Positions 50,255 to 63,370 of a DNA stretch of 64,000 nucleotides are shown here, one piece after another. Every line of letters begins with the position of its first letter. The stretch's first letter is position 1. The notes beneath the pieces were generated by a model, which ran no database searches, was not told where the DNA came from, and worked only from the letters and a program-made list of their open reading frames with translations. A program made the position numbers and the translations under genes. Source of the stretch: Lepisosteus oculatus (Eukaryota; Chordata; Actinopteri; Semionotiformes; Lepisosteidae); NCBI RefSeq assembly GCF_040954835.1, contig NC_090712.1, positions 9,123,284 through 9,187,283 of the forward strand. The letters are read 5' to 3'.

Positions 50255-50455
50255 TAGCTGGAGCCTGACACAAGCAACAGACACAAGGACAGACATGCAG
50301 ACACAAACTCACACCAGGGCTAAGTATCCCATAAGCCAATTAACCTACCAGTACAGTCTGGCTCCAAAAAACTCCACGCAAGCATCACCCCAGGAATTGA
50401 GCCCAGGCCCCATCACTGAAATTCGCTGCCCCATCATGCTGCCCAATTGACTAAA
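50255..50455 (+). repeat. Dispersed repeat fragment, same family as at 25665
   Basis: It includes AGCCAATTAACCTACCAGTA, AAAAACTCCACGCAAGC and CACCCCAGGAATTGAGCCCA. These are segments of the common fish repeat that normally continues into a CTGTGGGAGGAAACC block, lost or altered here. Confidence 0.6.
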
Positions 50456-52319
50456 CAAACACATCTTGCAAAGATAGGTCCAGAAGAATAAATGCTTCTG
50501 CTGGCCACTGGTAAAGGACTGGATTGTATCAACTTGACATTGCCACAAGGAAAGTCATACAGGATGCGTTTTTTAAATGCTTTAACCCCAGATTAAAAAC
50601 TCAAGGAGGGAAAATGTTCTAAGACGGATTGTCATTTGGCTCTATTGTATTCCAGTGCATGTTCCTACAAAAGCTGACAACACAGTAACTCTTCAGGATC
50701 TGTATATGCAGAAGATCCAGACCTTTGATACAATTAGGGTTCTAGGTGGAGCAACTGAATTAGTATTGAGCACCCAGAGACGTTTGTACTCCATCACCCG
50801 TGGCTGTGGAAGCTGTAGTTTGAGTGATTGTGTTGACTTGTGTTTGGTCACTGTAGCCAAGTCCACTTTTTGTTGCTACACCAGCTTGATTTGAAATACC
50901 TGATTAACTGGTTCTAGGCAGAGTGTGTAGAGTACCTGTCAGGATACTAATGACGACAAACGCTACGAAGTCTCGTCACACAAGCAAGTTATTCAGACGC
51001 TGACGCTAGACATGAAACAGCAGAGCCTCATGCATACTTTTGATGTTTAATTCACCTTTGATTAGTGATTTGAAGATTTTATTAATATTGTATGTTTAGT
51101 ATTCATAATAAGAGTCCAAGATGAGAAATTTATTCTCATTTGACGCTGTCCGGTACTACTCAGTGTTATTTAGTGCTATTTTGAATATCTTTCCTGAATG
51201 CATTGAGGAGGCATACCGTCATTTTATTTTTAAAAATACACTTTTTTAAACTTTATCTTAAAAACAAACTTACCGGTGAAGGCTGAACTTGGTGCCTTCT
51301 GTAGCAGTGCGCTACAGTAATGTCCTTCATACTGTATGTAAAAACAGCGTTTTACCAGTTAGGTTGGCGAGGGCAGAGAGGTTGCCATTTTTGGAAATCC
51401 TGGTTAATTTCAGCTAATTTTTTAAGTTATTTCCGTACACTCTGGATGTACGTCACAGGCCTTTACTGTGTAGTTCCGTTTCAGTCTGTCACTCACCTCC
51501 ATAAAATAAAATTGCATAAAATGTTTTTGGTTATTTTACTTTAGCTGTGTTATTCACAGCTTTGGTTACCACATCTTAAGAGGTCCAGGAATAGTTTTTT
51601 ATTTAAGAATTGGCTAAATCTTTACCCTTACCTTGAATGCCTATATTAAACATTTTCTTATAATGTGTATTCATCACTGGTGGTGCATTTCCAAGTATTC
51701 CTGAGAAGCAGTGATTGGTGTTTCATACTTTTTAAAGGAGCAGAGGGATAAAAACTTTAATTTTGTGCTCCAAGGAGGGTTTAGAATTTTACCTGTGTTC
51801 AAGCTTTTTATGTACAGTAGCTGTTAGGCTATGTGTGGACGAAGATTTACATATTTGTATCCGCAAACTCAAATGCCCACATTTCTTGCTGTGACACAAA
51901 AGGTAACAGGCAGTACTTAGATTGTGACTTCCAATGATATTGGAACCTTATATCCCATTTAGAGGTAATGGGGGTAACATTTCAGGAATTGTATACATTT
52001 CTAAATTTTCAGTATATATTACTTTATATATTAGTGCATCATATATATGCCTTTCAAAAAAGTATAAATTTTATGGACTGCACGATGCACAAAATTGTGT
52101 AAAATGTAATAAATACACTGCAACTGCAAATTGCCCGAGACAGATATTCCACACCCATACGGCTGTATTTACAGTAGTTCAATGTGAATATTCTGCAGTC
52201 AAGACAGGAAAATGTCCAGAGCTGATCATGTGCTGTTTCTCTTCTTCCAAGGTTTCCATTTCACGAAAACTTTCTTCCCTGCCATCTGCACATTAAGGGC
52301 TCATTGGAAGTAAAGTTTA

Positions 52320-52652
52320 CCCGAAGGCAAGGGTCTTAAACTCCAGCCCTGGGGGATCTGGTGCCTTCTGTTATTCATTCCAACCCCCAAACTTAGTTTA
52401 TTAATCAACTCAACAATGCTTTTTTTAGGCTGGTCATGTATACGAGTTTTTGTAAGGTCTTTTACAGTTGATTACTCAATATTTATTCATCAAAAGTAGA
52501 TACCTAAAAAAAAATCCAGAACCTTGTTAGAAATACTGCAATTAGGCAGTTAAATAATTAGGCCAACTAGGTTATAGGGATCTGAGGCCAAAAACAATAC
52601 AGAAGATACAAGCCCCTTCAGGAACAATACATTTGAGAACCCTGCCCTAAGG
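52320..52652. mobile_element. hAT-like MITE with 8-bp target duplication (copy 1)
   Basis: A 317-bp element (52328-52644) starts CAAGGGTCTTAAACTCC and ends TTTGAGAACCCTG, forming imperfect terminal inverted repeats. It is flanked by CCCGAAGG (52320-52327) and CCCTAAGG (52645-52652), 7 of 8 identical. It has no coding capacity. The CAGGGxTCTCAAACTCC ends are those of a MITE family widespread in vertebrates. Confidence 0.75.
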
Positions 52653-54099
52653 TATCCTTATTAATAGAAAACAGATTCTCAGGTGTGAAATATGTTGCTT
52701 ATCCAGAGGTATGGACTCTTTTGCCCCTAAAAACAGGAATTGTTTATATTGCGATAAATATGAAAATTAGACACTCTCAATCTGTGCTGCGAAAGACATT
52801 CTGAGGTCTTTAATTCATAGAATTGGAAGTCATCTAATTACTGGCTCATAAATTCATAAGGAGATTTTCTGAATCGTGATCACCATGTTCATGCAGCATT
52901 AAAGCAAAACAACAAGAGAAAAGAATGCACTCTTTTGCTTTTGACCACTTGTATGCCCCTGCCTGTATTGGGAAACTAATTGCATTATTGATCGGCCACT
53001 AAGTGGATAAAGACTAAAGGTTAAAAATATCCTGGTATGAAAGTGGAGTGTGTAGACTGCATTTGTTTGAATGCGAAAGCCTTTAACTTGTGTAATGCAT
53101 CTGCCTTTATTAACAAGATTTCTCTGCAGTTAAAAATAAATCGGCCATACTGTACATTGTGTATGTTAAATATAAATTGGACATTACATGTTAAAATGAA
53201 AATCTTAAATGATTGACCGAAACTAAACTTGTGTGATATGAAAGAATATATCAAGGTGATCTTTATCAATCATTCATTGCTACTTGATAGATAAATAGAA
53301 ATGACAAAGTTTTACATCCACAAAAGCAATTGTCTGTAAACTTACATCCCCGTGTTTGTAAAAATGTCCACACAAGAGAGATGGGGGTGGGGGTGGCAAC
53401 AATTAATCTTTGTTTTTGTGGAGACCATGCTGTTAATGAATGGCTAACCAAATAACAAAAGACGCCTAATTCATGAGAAAGGTAAGGAGATGTGACTTCA
53501 AGTCTGACTAATATCACCACTCTCACCAAAAAAACATGTTTATAGACACCTCTAACCCTCATCCCAATATTTCTCACCACACCCTTAAATATTTTATAAT
53601 AATATGTTTTCATATTATTAATTAGTAAGATTTCCGTTCGCTTTTCAGAAGTATTATACTTAATGGGATGTTTGTAAATCTGCACGGCTGAAATCATGTG
53701 TGCATGTAAAAAGTTAGTTTTGTGGGGGGAAAATTCTGCAGCTACTTGACTTCTCTTTGCTGTGCTCAAAAACATGTTTGGTAATTGAGGAGGTGAAGCT
53801 GTTGACCGGTTTCAAGTTGTTGAATAACTTAAATGCTTGAAATATTTGCGGTTGCTCGTTTTGCAGCAAGTTTTTTTTCCCCTTGCTTCCCAGCAGTGGG
53901 TGCAGGAGTCGGGCTCCTTATTGTCACTGGCCGTGTTGTAATACTTGCTTGGCTGTCTAGTGTTACTCTTGGAATCCTGATGTTGCGCAGGCAGGGCTAC
54001 TGGCAGCGGCATGAGATTTATATGAGCACTTTTGCCCCCCCGGGGATAAAGGCACATGTAACAGACATGAGAGACCTGGAGCTCACAGCCTGAATCCTG

Positions 54100-54586
54100 G
54101 ATCTGATTGGCTATTTATCCCGAGTAGGAGCGTGTGTAGCCTTGCTTGCTGTGGCTGTAGTCGCTGCTTGCTTCCAGCTGCCTAGTGTAAAACGAAAGAG
54201 GGAGGGGGGTTAGAGAGAGATGGTGAGGGTGAGTGAATGTGTGTGTGAGGGGCGGACCTCGCTGAGGCCAGACGCGGTGTAGTCGGCAGGCAGGCAGACG
54301 GCAGCAGCGGAGCCACAGCTTCGCTTGACGTCATTCTTTCGGGGGGCAGCTTTCGAGCTGTTGGAATAGGGGCAGCTCTTTTCTCGCTTTCCATCAGTGG
54401 TCGTGCGGATTTCCCCCCCTCGCCATTGTGTGAAGGTCTGTGCTCGTAGGAGAACCCGGAGGTGGAAAGTGAGGGCGACAATGTGAGGAGTTGCCGATGC
54501 AGTTTTCTGAGTGGCATGAAGCTAGCCCTGTTCGCCAGACGGTGACCCCGATGCTTTATTTAAATTCTCAGGTGGAACTGCATGTG
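54100..54586 (+). promoter_or_regulatory. CpG-rich promoter and candidate first exon, probably SERTAD2
   Basis: A GC-rich block contains GGGGCGGACC, CCAGACGCGG and CAGCAGCGGAGCC, and ends in the donor CATGTG|GTAAGT at 54586/54587. In human, SERTAD2 is the neighbour on this side and points away from SLC1A4, matching this strand. From ATG 54497 there are 30 open codons up to the donor. No SERTA-domain coding sequence lies in this window, so the gene link is inferred. Confidence 0.5.
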
Positions 54587-56689
54587 GTAAGTTTAAGCTT
54601 TTGTAACAGCTTGCCGATAAAATGCACGATAGTAAGTTGTCTTCCCTTGTAAACGAAATCTTCGTTAGGCATTAGCTTAACAGGAGCCGGTGTCCGTATG
54701 AGTAGCTAAAGAGCACCGGCTGCTGTACAGTACTGCAACTTGGGTTATGCAAACCCCCCCCCACAAAAAAAAACCCTAAACAAAACCTTTAAGTAAAGAT
54801 CGACGGCACGCTTTTTAATTTTGCACATACTTTTTTCACATTTGTTTTAAGTACTGCGATTCACATTGTTTGTTGTTGTTGAAAATTGATATTTCTCAAA
54901 TACAAATAGTCATGGTGTTACACTGTTTTGCCTTCAGACAGTGCTCGTACGCGTCAGTGTGTAAAGTTTAGCTGCATGTAGGTCAGTTAACGCCTCTGGT
55001 TGACCTCCCGGTTAGAGCCTTTGGCGTTCACCCTTTTTTTTTAATATTTCCCGTTTTCTGTGGACTCGGGCTCAGCGGTAAGAGCGCTTGAGTTGGCTAA
55101 CTTCAAGGAAATGAAAGGACTCAGTTTCGTGTTTCACTGTGCCGAAAAAAAATGGAAAAGCATTCGTCTGAGACGGCCTACAGTATGGTTCTAAAATCTG
55201 ATTACTGATTCGGTTTTTATTTTGTAGTGCCATTGATTCATTGGGTAATATTTTAATCGGTAAATTATGTGTTACAGTTGGCAACTACATAACGATTTCA
55301 GTACGATGCACCTAGCCTTTAACTTTAACTGGTGTAATGAGACGGAGGCGAGGTTTCTTAGCAGTGTAACTCGCCTTATGTCACATGCTGCTTCTTGTCC
55401 CCGTTTATAATTTATTTAGACGTAGTAAGTATCATAGCGCAGTTGATCGAAGAAGCTCTTACTCTTCAAGACAAGTCACTTTTCGGAAGAAAAAAAACGT
55501 TGCGGAAACCCTCACAGTAAAATATTTGTTTTTGTGAAACAATATTTTCTAAATACTTCTCCCCAGTTAGCCATGAATGCCGAGAGTAGAAAACCTTCTT
55601 TTTAAAAACATGTCAATATTATTGTTGCGCACTCCCGAATAAAGTTTGGCAAATGCTGCTGCAGGATTTTTTTTTTAACTTGGACACCCGGTGTCGGCTC
55701 ACAGCATTGAAAACCCATTCAGTTCTATATTTAAGCCCGTGAGCCAGGTGTAAAGTTGTCGGACAGGCTCATTGGCCCTTTATCATGTATTAATATCTCT
55801 GCACGTGTTCCGCAAGGATAGCACAGATTCTTCAATTCGTCAGGCTTGGAGGTCATATTTATAATCACAGTACATGTACATTCTGTACATGGATTTTTTG
55901 TATCGTATGATTAGAGTTACAACTGTTATGTTTTGGAATTCGTTTTCTGTTTTTGCATATTATATAAACTGTGCAAATCAAGTTTAGAGAGAATTATGTG
56001 TTGATATTTGTAAATGTAAATTTTAGAAACCAGGGTGCCAGATTGATCTACAGTTGTGGTGTGCACATAAGAAGTTCCTTTTAAATGAAGGCGAAAGTCT
56101 GGTTTCTGTAGATCCAAAGGTTCACGCTACAATATGTTCAACAGTTTATATTAGCTGACTTATTGACATATTTAATTGAATCAAGCCAACAGGTCAGAAG
56201 GGATAAATTAGTTTGAGAAGCCAGTCACTTGTATAGGACTATGTATCTACAGTGGCTTTTATATTAGCCAACATTATTTAAGATGGTTTTATCTGCTTTT
56301 GCATCAAAGTATTACAGCACAAGGAACTGATTTTTTAAAATTGTTTACAAAACTGAGTGTTCGGGTGTGAAGTTTTGTAAACGTGCACTTCAAATTTAAG
56401 AAATATTACACAAAGATCAATATGATGCCCAGTAAGTCTTGTTAGGCATCTACAAACTGTAATGTCATTCATGTTTTAAGATAAAATAGTTTCATTGATT
56501 AGTATTGCTTCTACAAAATCTAGAGCTTCACCATGTTGATTTCATAAAATCTCCAGGTCATTTGTTTGGTATTTGATTAGAATTAGAATTTGATAAATTT
56601 GTAGAAATTACTTAAGAATCAGTATAAAGAGCTGTTTAAGACACTTGATTTAACACAAAACCACTGGGACAAATACAGTGAGGTTCTTC
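54587..56689 (+). other. Probable intron following the 54.5-kb first exon
   Basis: AT-rich DNA with no exon or repeat recognised, apart from homopolymer tracts. Confidence 0.35.
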
Positions 56690-57600
56690 TCGACTAATTA
56701 AGTACACCTGGTTGCTATTGGCATGACTGAGAGTAGTTGATTGAGGAGTGAGATGTTCATGAAGCAGGAGATGAGTTCAGAGGAGACCCCAGCTCTGTGA
56801 GGGACAGGATGGAGGCACAGTATGACGCATTTGGGAGGAAACAACACGCTTCTTATTAGAATAACTGTGTTGTGTTGTCTGCATGAGTGCTCTGTGGCTT
56901 TTCCTTGAGGTTGTTGACAGTTGAGAGACAGATTTGCCATCTTCTGTGGGCCAGAGGACATTAGAACTGGTGGAGTGCTGTATATACTAATGAACGCTGT
57001 ATGGCGCTTGACAGACCTGACAGAAGACATTGTGTGTGGAGCCAGCATGGTGAACATTATGCTGTCCGCCACATTGTTTCAGCCAAGAGGAGGGGTGGTA
57101 GAAGTGTGGTGAAGTAATATGGAATCTCTTTTAACACAAGGACACCCTTGATGGAGATGGAGGGCAAACTTTAGGTACTCCGTGATGCACTGACAAACGT
57201 TTTGAGCCAAAAGTTTTTTCCTTTCCTGCAAGCCAATCCAGAAGTGAAGTTTTCCAGCAGGACCACACAGTGCTGAAATTATAAAGGCACAGCTTCAAGA
57301 AATCAATGTCAAGGTCTTGCGATGGCCAGCTGTTTCTCTTGTCTGGAGTCCAGTGGAACATCTGTGGGATCAACCCACCGACGCTGTCGGCAGAAGACCA
57401 CTGTGACTGGCCGTCGTTTGCTAGCAGGCTGCAGCTTCACAGGAAGATTGGCACAATACCGCACATCTGTTTGTCCAAAGCTGATGAGGTCTGTGGATCT
57501 GTGCTTCCAAGACTGTGATGCTCAGGCAGACCAGACACTAACTTTGTAGTGGTTTCATTTTGGCACTGCATCACCCTTCATATTTAAAATGAATTGCAAT
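56690..57600 (+). mobile_element. Decayed Tc1/mariner transposon
   Basis: Across several frames the plus strand shows remains of a Tc1-like transposase. A VVMVWGGISFN-like segment lies near 57090-57150. A degenerate FQQDNARPH-like segment lies near 57255. The block VLRWPAVSLVWSPVEHLWDQ spans about 57312-57375, where functional copies have SPDLNPIEHLWD. A C-terminal region like LISSMRRRCQA lies near 57480-57530. Stops and frameshifts interrupt it. Terminal repeats were not identified. Confidence 0.7.
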
Positions 57601-60408
57601 TGTTTGATCTGTATTTTTGTTTGATGTCTACATTTAAAATGTTTTGGTAAGTCCGTCATATATTGTACTGTATACGAGTCTTGAATATATCAGTGTAGCT
57701 TCTAAAAAGTCAAGTTTCCTCCTACATGTAGACATGTCTAATGACCTGATTTTCAGAATCTTCCTTCTTGTTAGTTTTTTTTATCTTCTCCATTTATTTT
57801 TGGAAGTCTGAGAATGTGGCACATAAGATGATAGCTTCGGTTGCAACATTTCCTTGGCAAAGAATCTGTGTCAGAAAGAGAGGGCTGCCATTACACAGTG
57901 CAAAGAGCGAATACTGCACACACTAGAGAGCGATCAAGGTCTGCTAAATGTGTCTAATTGTAAAATTCCATTAAAATACAGTACATCGTTGTCCGTGAGG
58001 CTTCTTTCCTTCAACACTCGGCATTTTAAAGTCAACAGGGTGAATTTGGTTTTTGTTGAAGCTCTTGTATAACCTATTTATTGTTCTGGCAGTCGAACAT
58101 TGGAACATGTATTTGAAATATTGCAGCATGTATAATCCTATGCGTATACTTGTAGTTTGCTCTGCAATTTCCCTCACGGGATCAATAAAGTATATGAAAG
58201 TCTGATTTTAAACCCCCCAGCCTCAGCATGATGCCCTTTCTTCAGAGGGCAGTACTGAACAAGTGTTTTAGTGCGTTATCTAAGGAGTGTCAAATAATAG
58301 TCACCAGTACAAAAAACAAAAATGATTAGACCTACTGTAATCCTAACTCAGCTGCTATGCAATAAGCAGGCTGTTGTTTATGTGCCATTCTGTGTATATT
58401 AGCAAGGTATTTTCCTGGTGAGTTTGAAACGATGATCAGAGCAAATGTGCCGGTACCTCCTCCAGATTACAGCTGAGAAGCGTGACAGGAAAGTACCCTG
58501 TCGCAAAAGTCAGTACATCCTCTTTCACCAGCCCATCAGGATAGCTTTACATTTCTTTTCAGACAGTAAAAAGTCTCTGCTCCTAGCTCTCCTTTTAGGG
58601 CTTCCTTTTTTTAGCAAACAGGGCTTTAATTAGTCTGCCATGGAAAATTAAAAGCTTGTCATGTTTGTAGGAGGGGATTGATATCATTTTGTTTTTCCTG
58701 GGGCATTTGGTCTTTTTGTACAGTACTCAAAGGCTTTGCTGTTATCTGCAAAATTCTAGAATGGCAATGAGAAGACTAAGAACTGTAATACAAGAATAAT
58801 AATGATCATTTTAAATGGAAGCATTTTGTGCAAGTGTCACAGAAACATGCAGGGTTAAGTGTTGTTCTTGTTGGGTTTGATAATACTTTAATAATAGATT
58901 TTCCCTAATTCTGCTTTAGACAGAGCATTTGTGCAAAAAATTGAAATTAAAGTTAAATTGGGTTCATTCACATACTTTGCAGAAAAGTATATATGGATAT
59001 TTATGCATAAAAACTGTGATATCCCTCATTATGGCTTTTCACAGTATCTCATTTTCAGAAGAGTAAGGAAGGTTTTCTGTATTGTAGTGTGGCACATATT
59101 CCATCACTCTTCCATTTTGACCATAAAAACATCTCTCCCTCACCTTGTTTCAGAGGAAGATGGAGTTCAAGGTGTATGAAGGATTCTCAGCACTGAAAGC
59201 ACGTCAGCAGTGAATCTGTCTGGCAGCATGCTTCCTAACGAGCTTGTCAGGGCTGCTGATTGTGATTTTTTTCACATCCCAAGAGGAGAGCTATTGGTGT
59301 CATTATAGTGGACTTTTTAAGAAGCATCCCTGCTCAAATTCCTTCGAGTACACTACTGAAAGTCTAAAATAAATGTAGGATTAATCTAAAATGTAGGAAA
59401 ATTGAAATCCTTTTTTTGACAAGTAAATGAATGTGTTTTGGCATCTTCTACATACAGTTGTAATCAGTGCCGGGAACAGTGCTTACAGTTACTGTGCATT
59501 AACACAGCCACAGTAGTAAGGACAGATATTTCTGTATGACTGCGATATTGCATCCTTCGTTTATACCATTTCACAACACATTTCTGTAAAACCCACCTCA
59601 ACTCCTGTCATACAACTCTTAATCATCAAATGATTAGTCATTGAATGTTAGCTGTCCAGATGATTTCCTATAAAGGGGTTGGTAACTGTGAAAAGCTCAG
59701 TGCTTGGTATTTGAGTCCTGCAGAACTTTCTATGACTTACGAAGCAGGTCTGACCAGTTTTGTATGTGTGCAGGCCAGCACCATGTCCCTTCAGCGATAA
59801 CACAGGAGAGGAAAAACCTGCACAATTTGTACATTTACCTGGAGAGCACCTCCTAAGGTATGCAAGTGAAGCTGTGTGATAGTTGTTTTTCTTAAGAAGT
59901 TTTCTGTTCTGAATTATTTTGCAGTAATGGCTGCATGGATCAGTTTGGTGTAGGTTTTTTAAAATAAAATATGATTATTAAACAATCTTGAAATCATTGT
60001 TCATTTTTGTGTTGTTTTATGCTGTTTAAAGCAGGTATTTTCAAGCAAGTGTTTTAGAAAAGCATAACCAAAAAGCTTTACCATTGCATTAGGTTTTAAG
60101 GAGAAAAATCCCTGCAAAAATACAGCTCTTGCAGGGATGCCATCAGTAAATTTGTCATCTTTACGACCACAGTCTTCCTAGAGATTAGGCTGCAATTTAA
60201 ATCTTCATCTATGTACCCTAGCTGCAATTTTATTATTTGTTAATTATACTGTAGGTCTTCAGTTTTGGTGTAAATCTATACCCTTAGTGTGTTGCAGAAT
60301 ATATATGGTATCCAAGTGGTTACTATGCTACCTACAATCAGTGTGTATCTCCTTAGCTAGTTCTAGTATTTGTAAGTAAGGAGGTCACATTTGCAATGGT
60401 GTAGTGTT
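57601..60408. other. Noncoding stretch
   Basis: It contains a LINE-like tail at 58160-58200 and nothing else I can name. Short open frames are unsupported. Confidence 0.4.
58160..58200 (+). repeat. LINE-type 3' tail fragment
   Basis: TTTCCCTCACGGGATCAATA followed by AAGTATATG matches the 3' terminus of fish LINEs that usually ends in ATCT repeats. Most of the element is absent or too diverged to see. Confidence 0.5.
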
Positions 60409-60724
60409 CCTTAGAGCACTGGTTCCCAGTCCAGCCTGTTCCATCTGAGCCCTCAGTCAATCAAACCCTTCATTCAGTTCATTATAATAAGATTAATGTG
60501 AACTGTTTGTTCACGTGTTGGAGCTTTAACTGTTTTTTAAGTTTTATTTTGTAAGTGAAATAAAGTCACAAACTTACTGTATGATTAGAAACAAAATGCA
60601 GATATTCAATTGAAGTAACATCATGGATCATGCAAGGTTTCAGTTATCTGCTGAAGGTGGGCTGGAATAAAAACTTCAGGTATGTGAGGCACCAAGACCA
60701 GGATTGGAAACCACTGCCTCAGAG
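60409..60724. mobile_element. hAT-like MITE with 8-bp target duplication (copy 2)
   Basis: A 300-bp element (60417-60716) starts CACTGGTTCCCAGTCC and ends GGATTGGAAACCACTG, as inverted termini. The flanks CCTTAGAG (60409-60416) and CCTCAGAG (60717-60724) match at 7 of 8 bases. It is non-coding and AT-rich inside. It is related in style, but not in sequence, to the 52.3-kb element. Confidence 0.75.
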
Positions 60725-61494
60725 GGTTGTGAGCCCCTCGTCCTCGCCAGCACTTTCAACATTATAGGCCTCCTTGTGACCTTTTTATGTTCTGCAGTGG
60801 AAAAGATGATCAAAATGTTACACTAATTTGGCTTCAAGATACTGTTCTGGAAATCATCAAAATAGTTGTCCTGTACTTTTCCAAAACCTGGTGCCGAGTT
60901 GCTTACTCAGGAAACCCTGACTAAAAGTCTTACATTTGTAAGCTGTGTATATCTCTGTTTGCTTCAGTAAAGGGTACCAGACAGAAACAGAATAGTGAAC
61001 CTTGTTTTTTCCACTGTTATTTAGCCAGTATTACTTTCCACTTTGGGTTGTTTTTTTGGTGCTCATTGGTACAAACTGTACTTCCAGATATCTGCTGACC
61101 CGCATGGCACCAGCGGACTGTAAAGGGGAAAGCTCCTGTCCCCTGATTCCAGTTCAGAATCGGGGGAACAGCCATGGGTGCCGCAGTAAGGAGTCTTCCC
61201 AGTGGCCTTGAACTCCCTGTGCACCAGCGCCGCACTTGTGCCTTGCAAACTGTGCATTAACTAGCATGCGCCTTGTAAGCACTGTACATCAAGGCAAGGA
61301 GATACACAGACGTGTTGTCTTCCACTGTTATTTTGCTGCAAATCTACCTGCCCCCATTTGAAATATTTTAAAGAGGGCATAGAATTATGAGAACAGCTTG
61401 TGGACAATGGAGCCTCTGTGGGTAGGTTTCATCGCGATATGTGACTACTTACAAACACAAAGAGCTGACAGTGGCCTCAGTACTTCAACAACTA
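60725..61494. other. Noncoding stretch
   Basis: Nothing recognisable. Overlapping short open frames near 61002-61257 lie on both strands and lack any family signal. Confidence 0.4.
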
Positions 61495-61740
61495 CTACTA
61501 CTAATAATAATTCCTTACACCTATATAGCCCTTTTCTGGACACGCCGCTCAAAGTGCTTTACAGGTCATGGGGATTACCCTCTGATGTGTAGCCCCCACC
61601 TGAATGATGTGACAGCAGCCAAAGTGCGCACAATACACTCGTCACACACCAACTATCGGTGGGGATGAAGCCAGTTCATAGAAGGGGTTATTAGAAGGCC
61701 ATGATTGGTAAAGGCCGGAAGAAATTTGGCCAGGACACCA
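61495..61740 (-). repeat. SINE-like repeat, family copy 3
   Basis: After an ACT/AAT microsatellite it shows ACACCTATATAGCCCTTTTC, GCTCAAAGTGCTTTACAGGT, CCACCTGAATGATGTGACAG, GGCCATGATTGGTAAAGGCC and ATTTGGCCAGGACACC. It is the best-preserved copy here of the family also at 7250 and 25789. Confidence 0.75.
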
Positions 61741-63000
61741 GCGAAATAATATATTGTGAGTAGAGAAGGAAGGGAGGAGAGCTCAACACAGGGATGGAAA
61801 CAGCTGTATCAAGTTACAGTATCATAATATCATGAGAAGCTCTGTCTCTATTCACATTTTTTTTTGGGATGCGCCTAGCCACAGCTATTGGTTGATTTTC
61901 ATTTTCTTGCAGTTGTTTTTTTCTTTCTTTTTTGGTGGAGGATTTGTGCTAGGTTTATCTAATATATTTTGTAGGCAAAGGAGAGAAAAAATGTTTTCAA
62001 TGGTGGGAATTCTGTGAAATGTGTCCACGGATAGAGCAGTTTGCGGGACCTTTTTTACAGTACTGTAGTTCTGACGGTAATTCTTCTTGTAGCCTACTGA
62101 TTACACTTCTGTGCCCTATGAAAACAGCAAATGATGGCCTAATGTTTAAAGCTAGATATGGTAACTCCTAGTAATGCGTTTTGTGTTTAGTCAGTACAGA
62201 AGATGGCAAGTCCTGTAACTGTTTTAAGAGGATGGTGTTATAGTGCAATGATGTTGTAAAATATACAAATGTCTTTACATCTCTGGCCAAACCCTCATTG
62301 TTACTGTTCCTAAAAACAGTACTTGCAGACTACTAAAATTTGGAACATGTTGTATCTAGGAAACTACTGGATTAGCTGCAAAGTAAGTGTTTTCCAGGCC
62401 CTTTAGAATGTTCTTCAAAGGAAAAGATTTGTTTTCCAAATTAAAATAAAATTTTATCAATCAATATTACTTCAATTTGTATTGTGCTAATCTGTATTCT
62501 TTCTTTAGCTTCAAGCTGCTTTTGGACCAGTAAATATTTCAGAACCTTTCCTTTGACCAGAACCTGCTTATTATTTGTATATAGGTTCAAGCTTTTATTA
62601 AACGTGGGTAAAAATGATGGTTGGTTATATAGTCATCTGTACACAGAACTTGGTTTGACGAACACCAGTACACTCATTGGCCCAAAAACTAATAAATAAT
62701 CATGTTTACTTTAAGTCTGAAAAGCACAGTGCCTAGTTAAAAGGAGACAGATACTTTAAACAAGACCATTGATCAGATAGTTTTTTTTTTAAAGTCTTTT
62801 GTGAAGAGCTGTATCCAACTGTCCGGTCAAAAATATGACTTCAACCAGAGAATGTAATAGTCCTCATTAACTGTTCCAACAGAGTTACTTTTTTTGTTAC
62901 TACATTAAGTATTTTTTGCAGAACTCTTTTCGGCACAGGACTGTAGAAACGTTGTGTCAGTGTGTTTTTTTTTTTCTACTGTACATTATAGCATTGTTAA
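61741..63000. other. Noncoding stretch
   Basis: AT-rich, with no exon or repeat recognised. Confidence 0.35.
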
Positions 63001-63089
63001 CTTCTAGGAGCCTCTAAAGCAGAGGTCTAGAACACGCTTCTGCTCATGCTGCGCAGGATGTCAGTCGAGGAGGCTCTGTAGCTGAGTGC

Positions 63090-63115
63090 CAGGCCTGCTC
63101 CAGGCCTGCTCCAGG
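63090..63115 (+). repeat. Short tandem duplication
   Basis: AGGCCTGCTCC occurs twice in tandem, followed by a partial third unit. Confidence 0.6.
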
Positions 63116-63356
63116 AGCTGGTCTCTCCCACCTCGGCTTCCAGCCTTTGGACCCAGGCAGCCAGCCACTGCCTGCACAGTACCGCACACATGTGAAGTGA
63201 GTAATTTCTGGTTAAACAAAATTCACATATCGGGTGTACAAGGTGGGGCTAGGGAGGCATCTGGCTCTTTCAAAGAGCACCATGTAGAAACTCCCGCCTG
63301 CACTTCGAGGGGGGGAAGGACCTCATACAGCCGGCTTTGGACGCTTCTCACAATTA

Positions 63357-63370
63357 CCCCCCCCCCCCCC
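63357..63370 (+). repeat. Poly-C tract (14 C)
   Basis: An uninterrupted run of 14 cytosines, prone to sequencing and replication slippage. Confidence 0.85.

Larger units (their letters stand above)
42101..54100. other. Long gene-free interval (2)
   Basis: About 12 kb without a recognised gene. It contains a 31-bp exact direct repeat (44777-44807 and 45444-45474), a dispersed repeat (50255-50455), a hAT-like MITE (52328-52644) and a TA run near 43147. Short open frames such as 42613-42969 and 53266-53775 show no known family. Confidence 0.4.

Noticed and set aside
53266..53775. 169-codon minus-strand ORF
   Set aside because: The translation is compositionally random, with no homologue recalled and no splice or promoter support.
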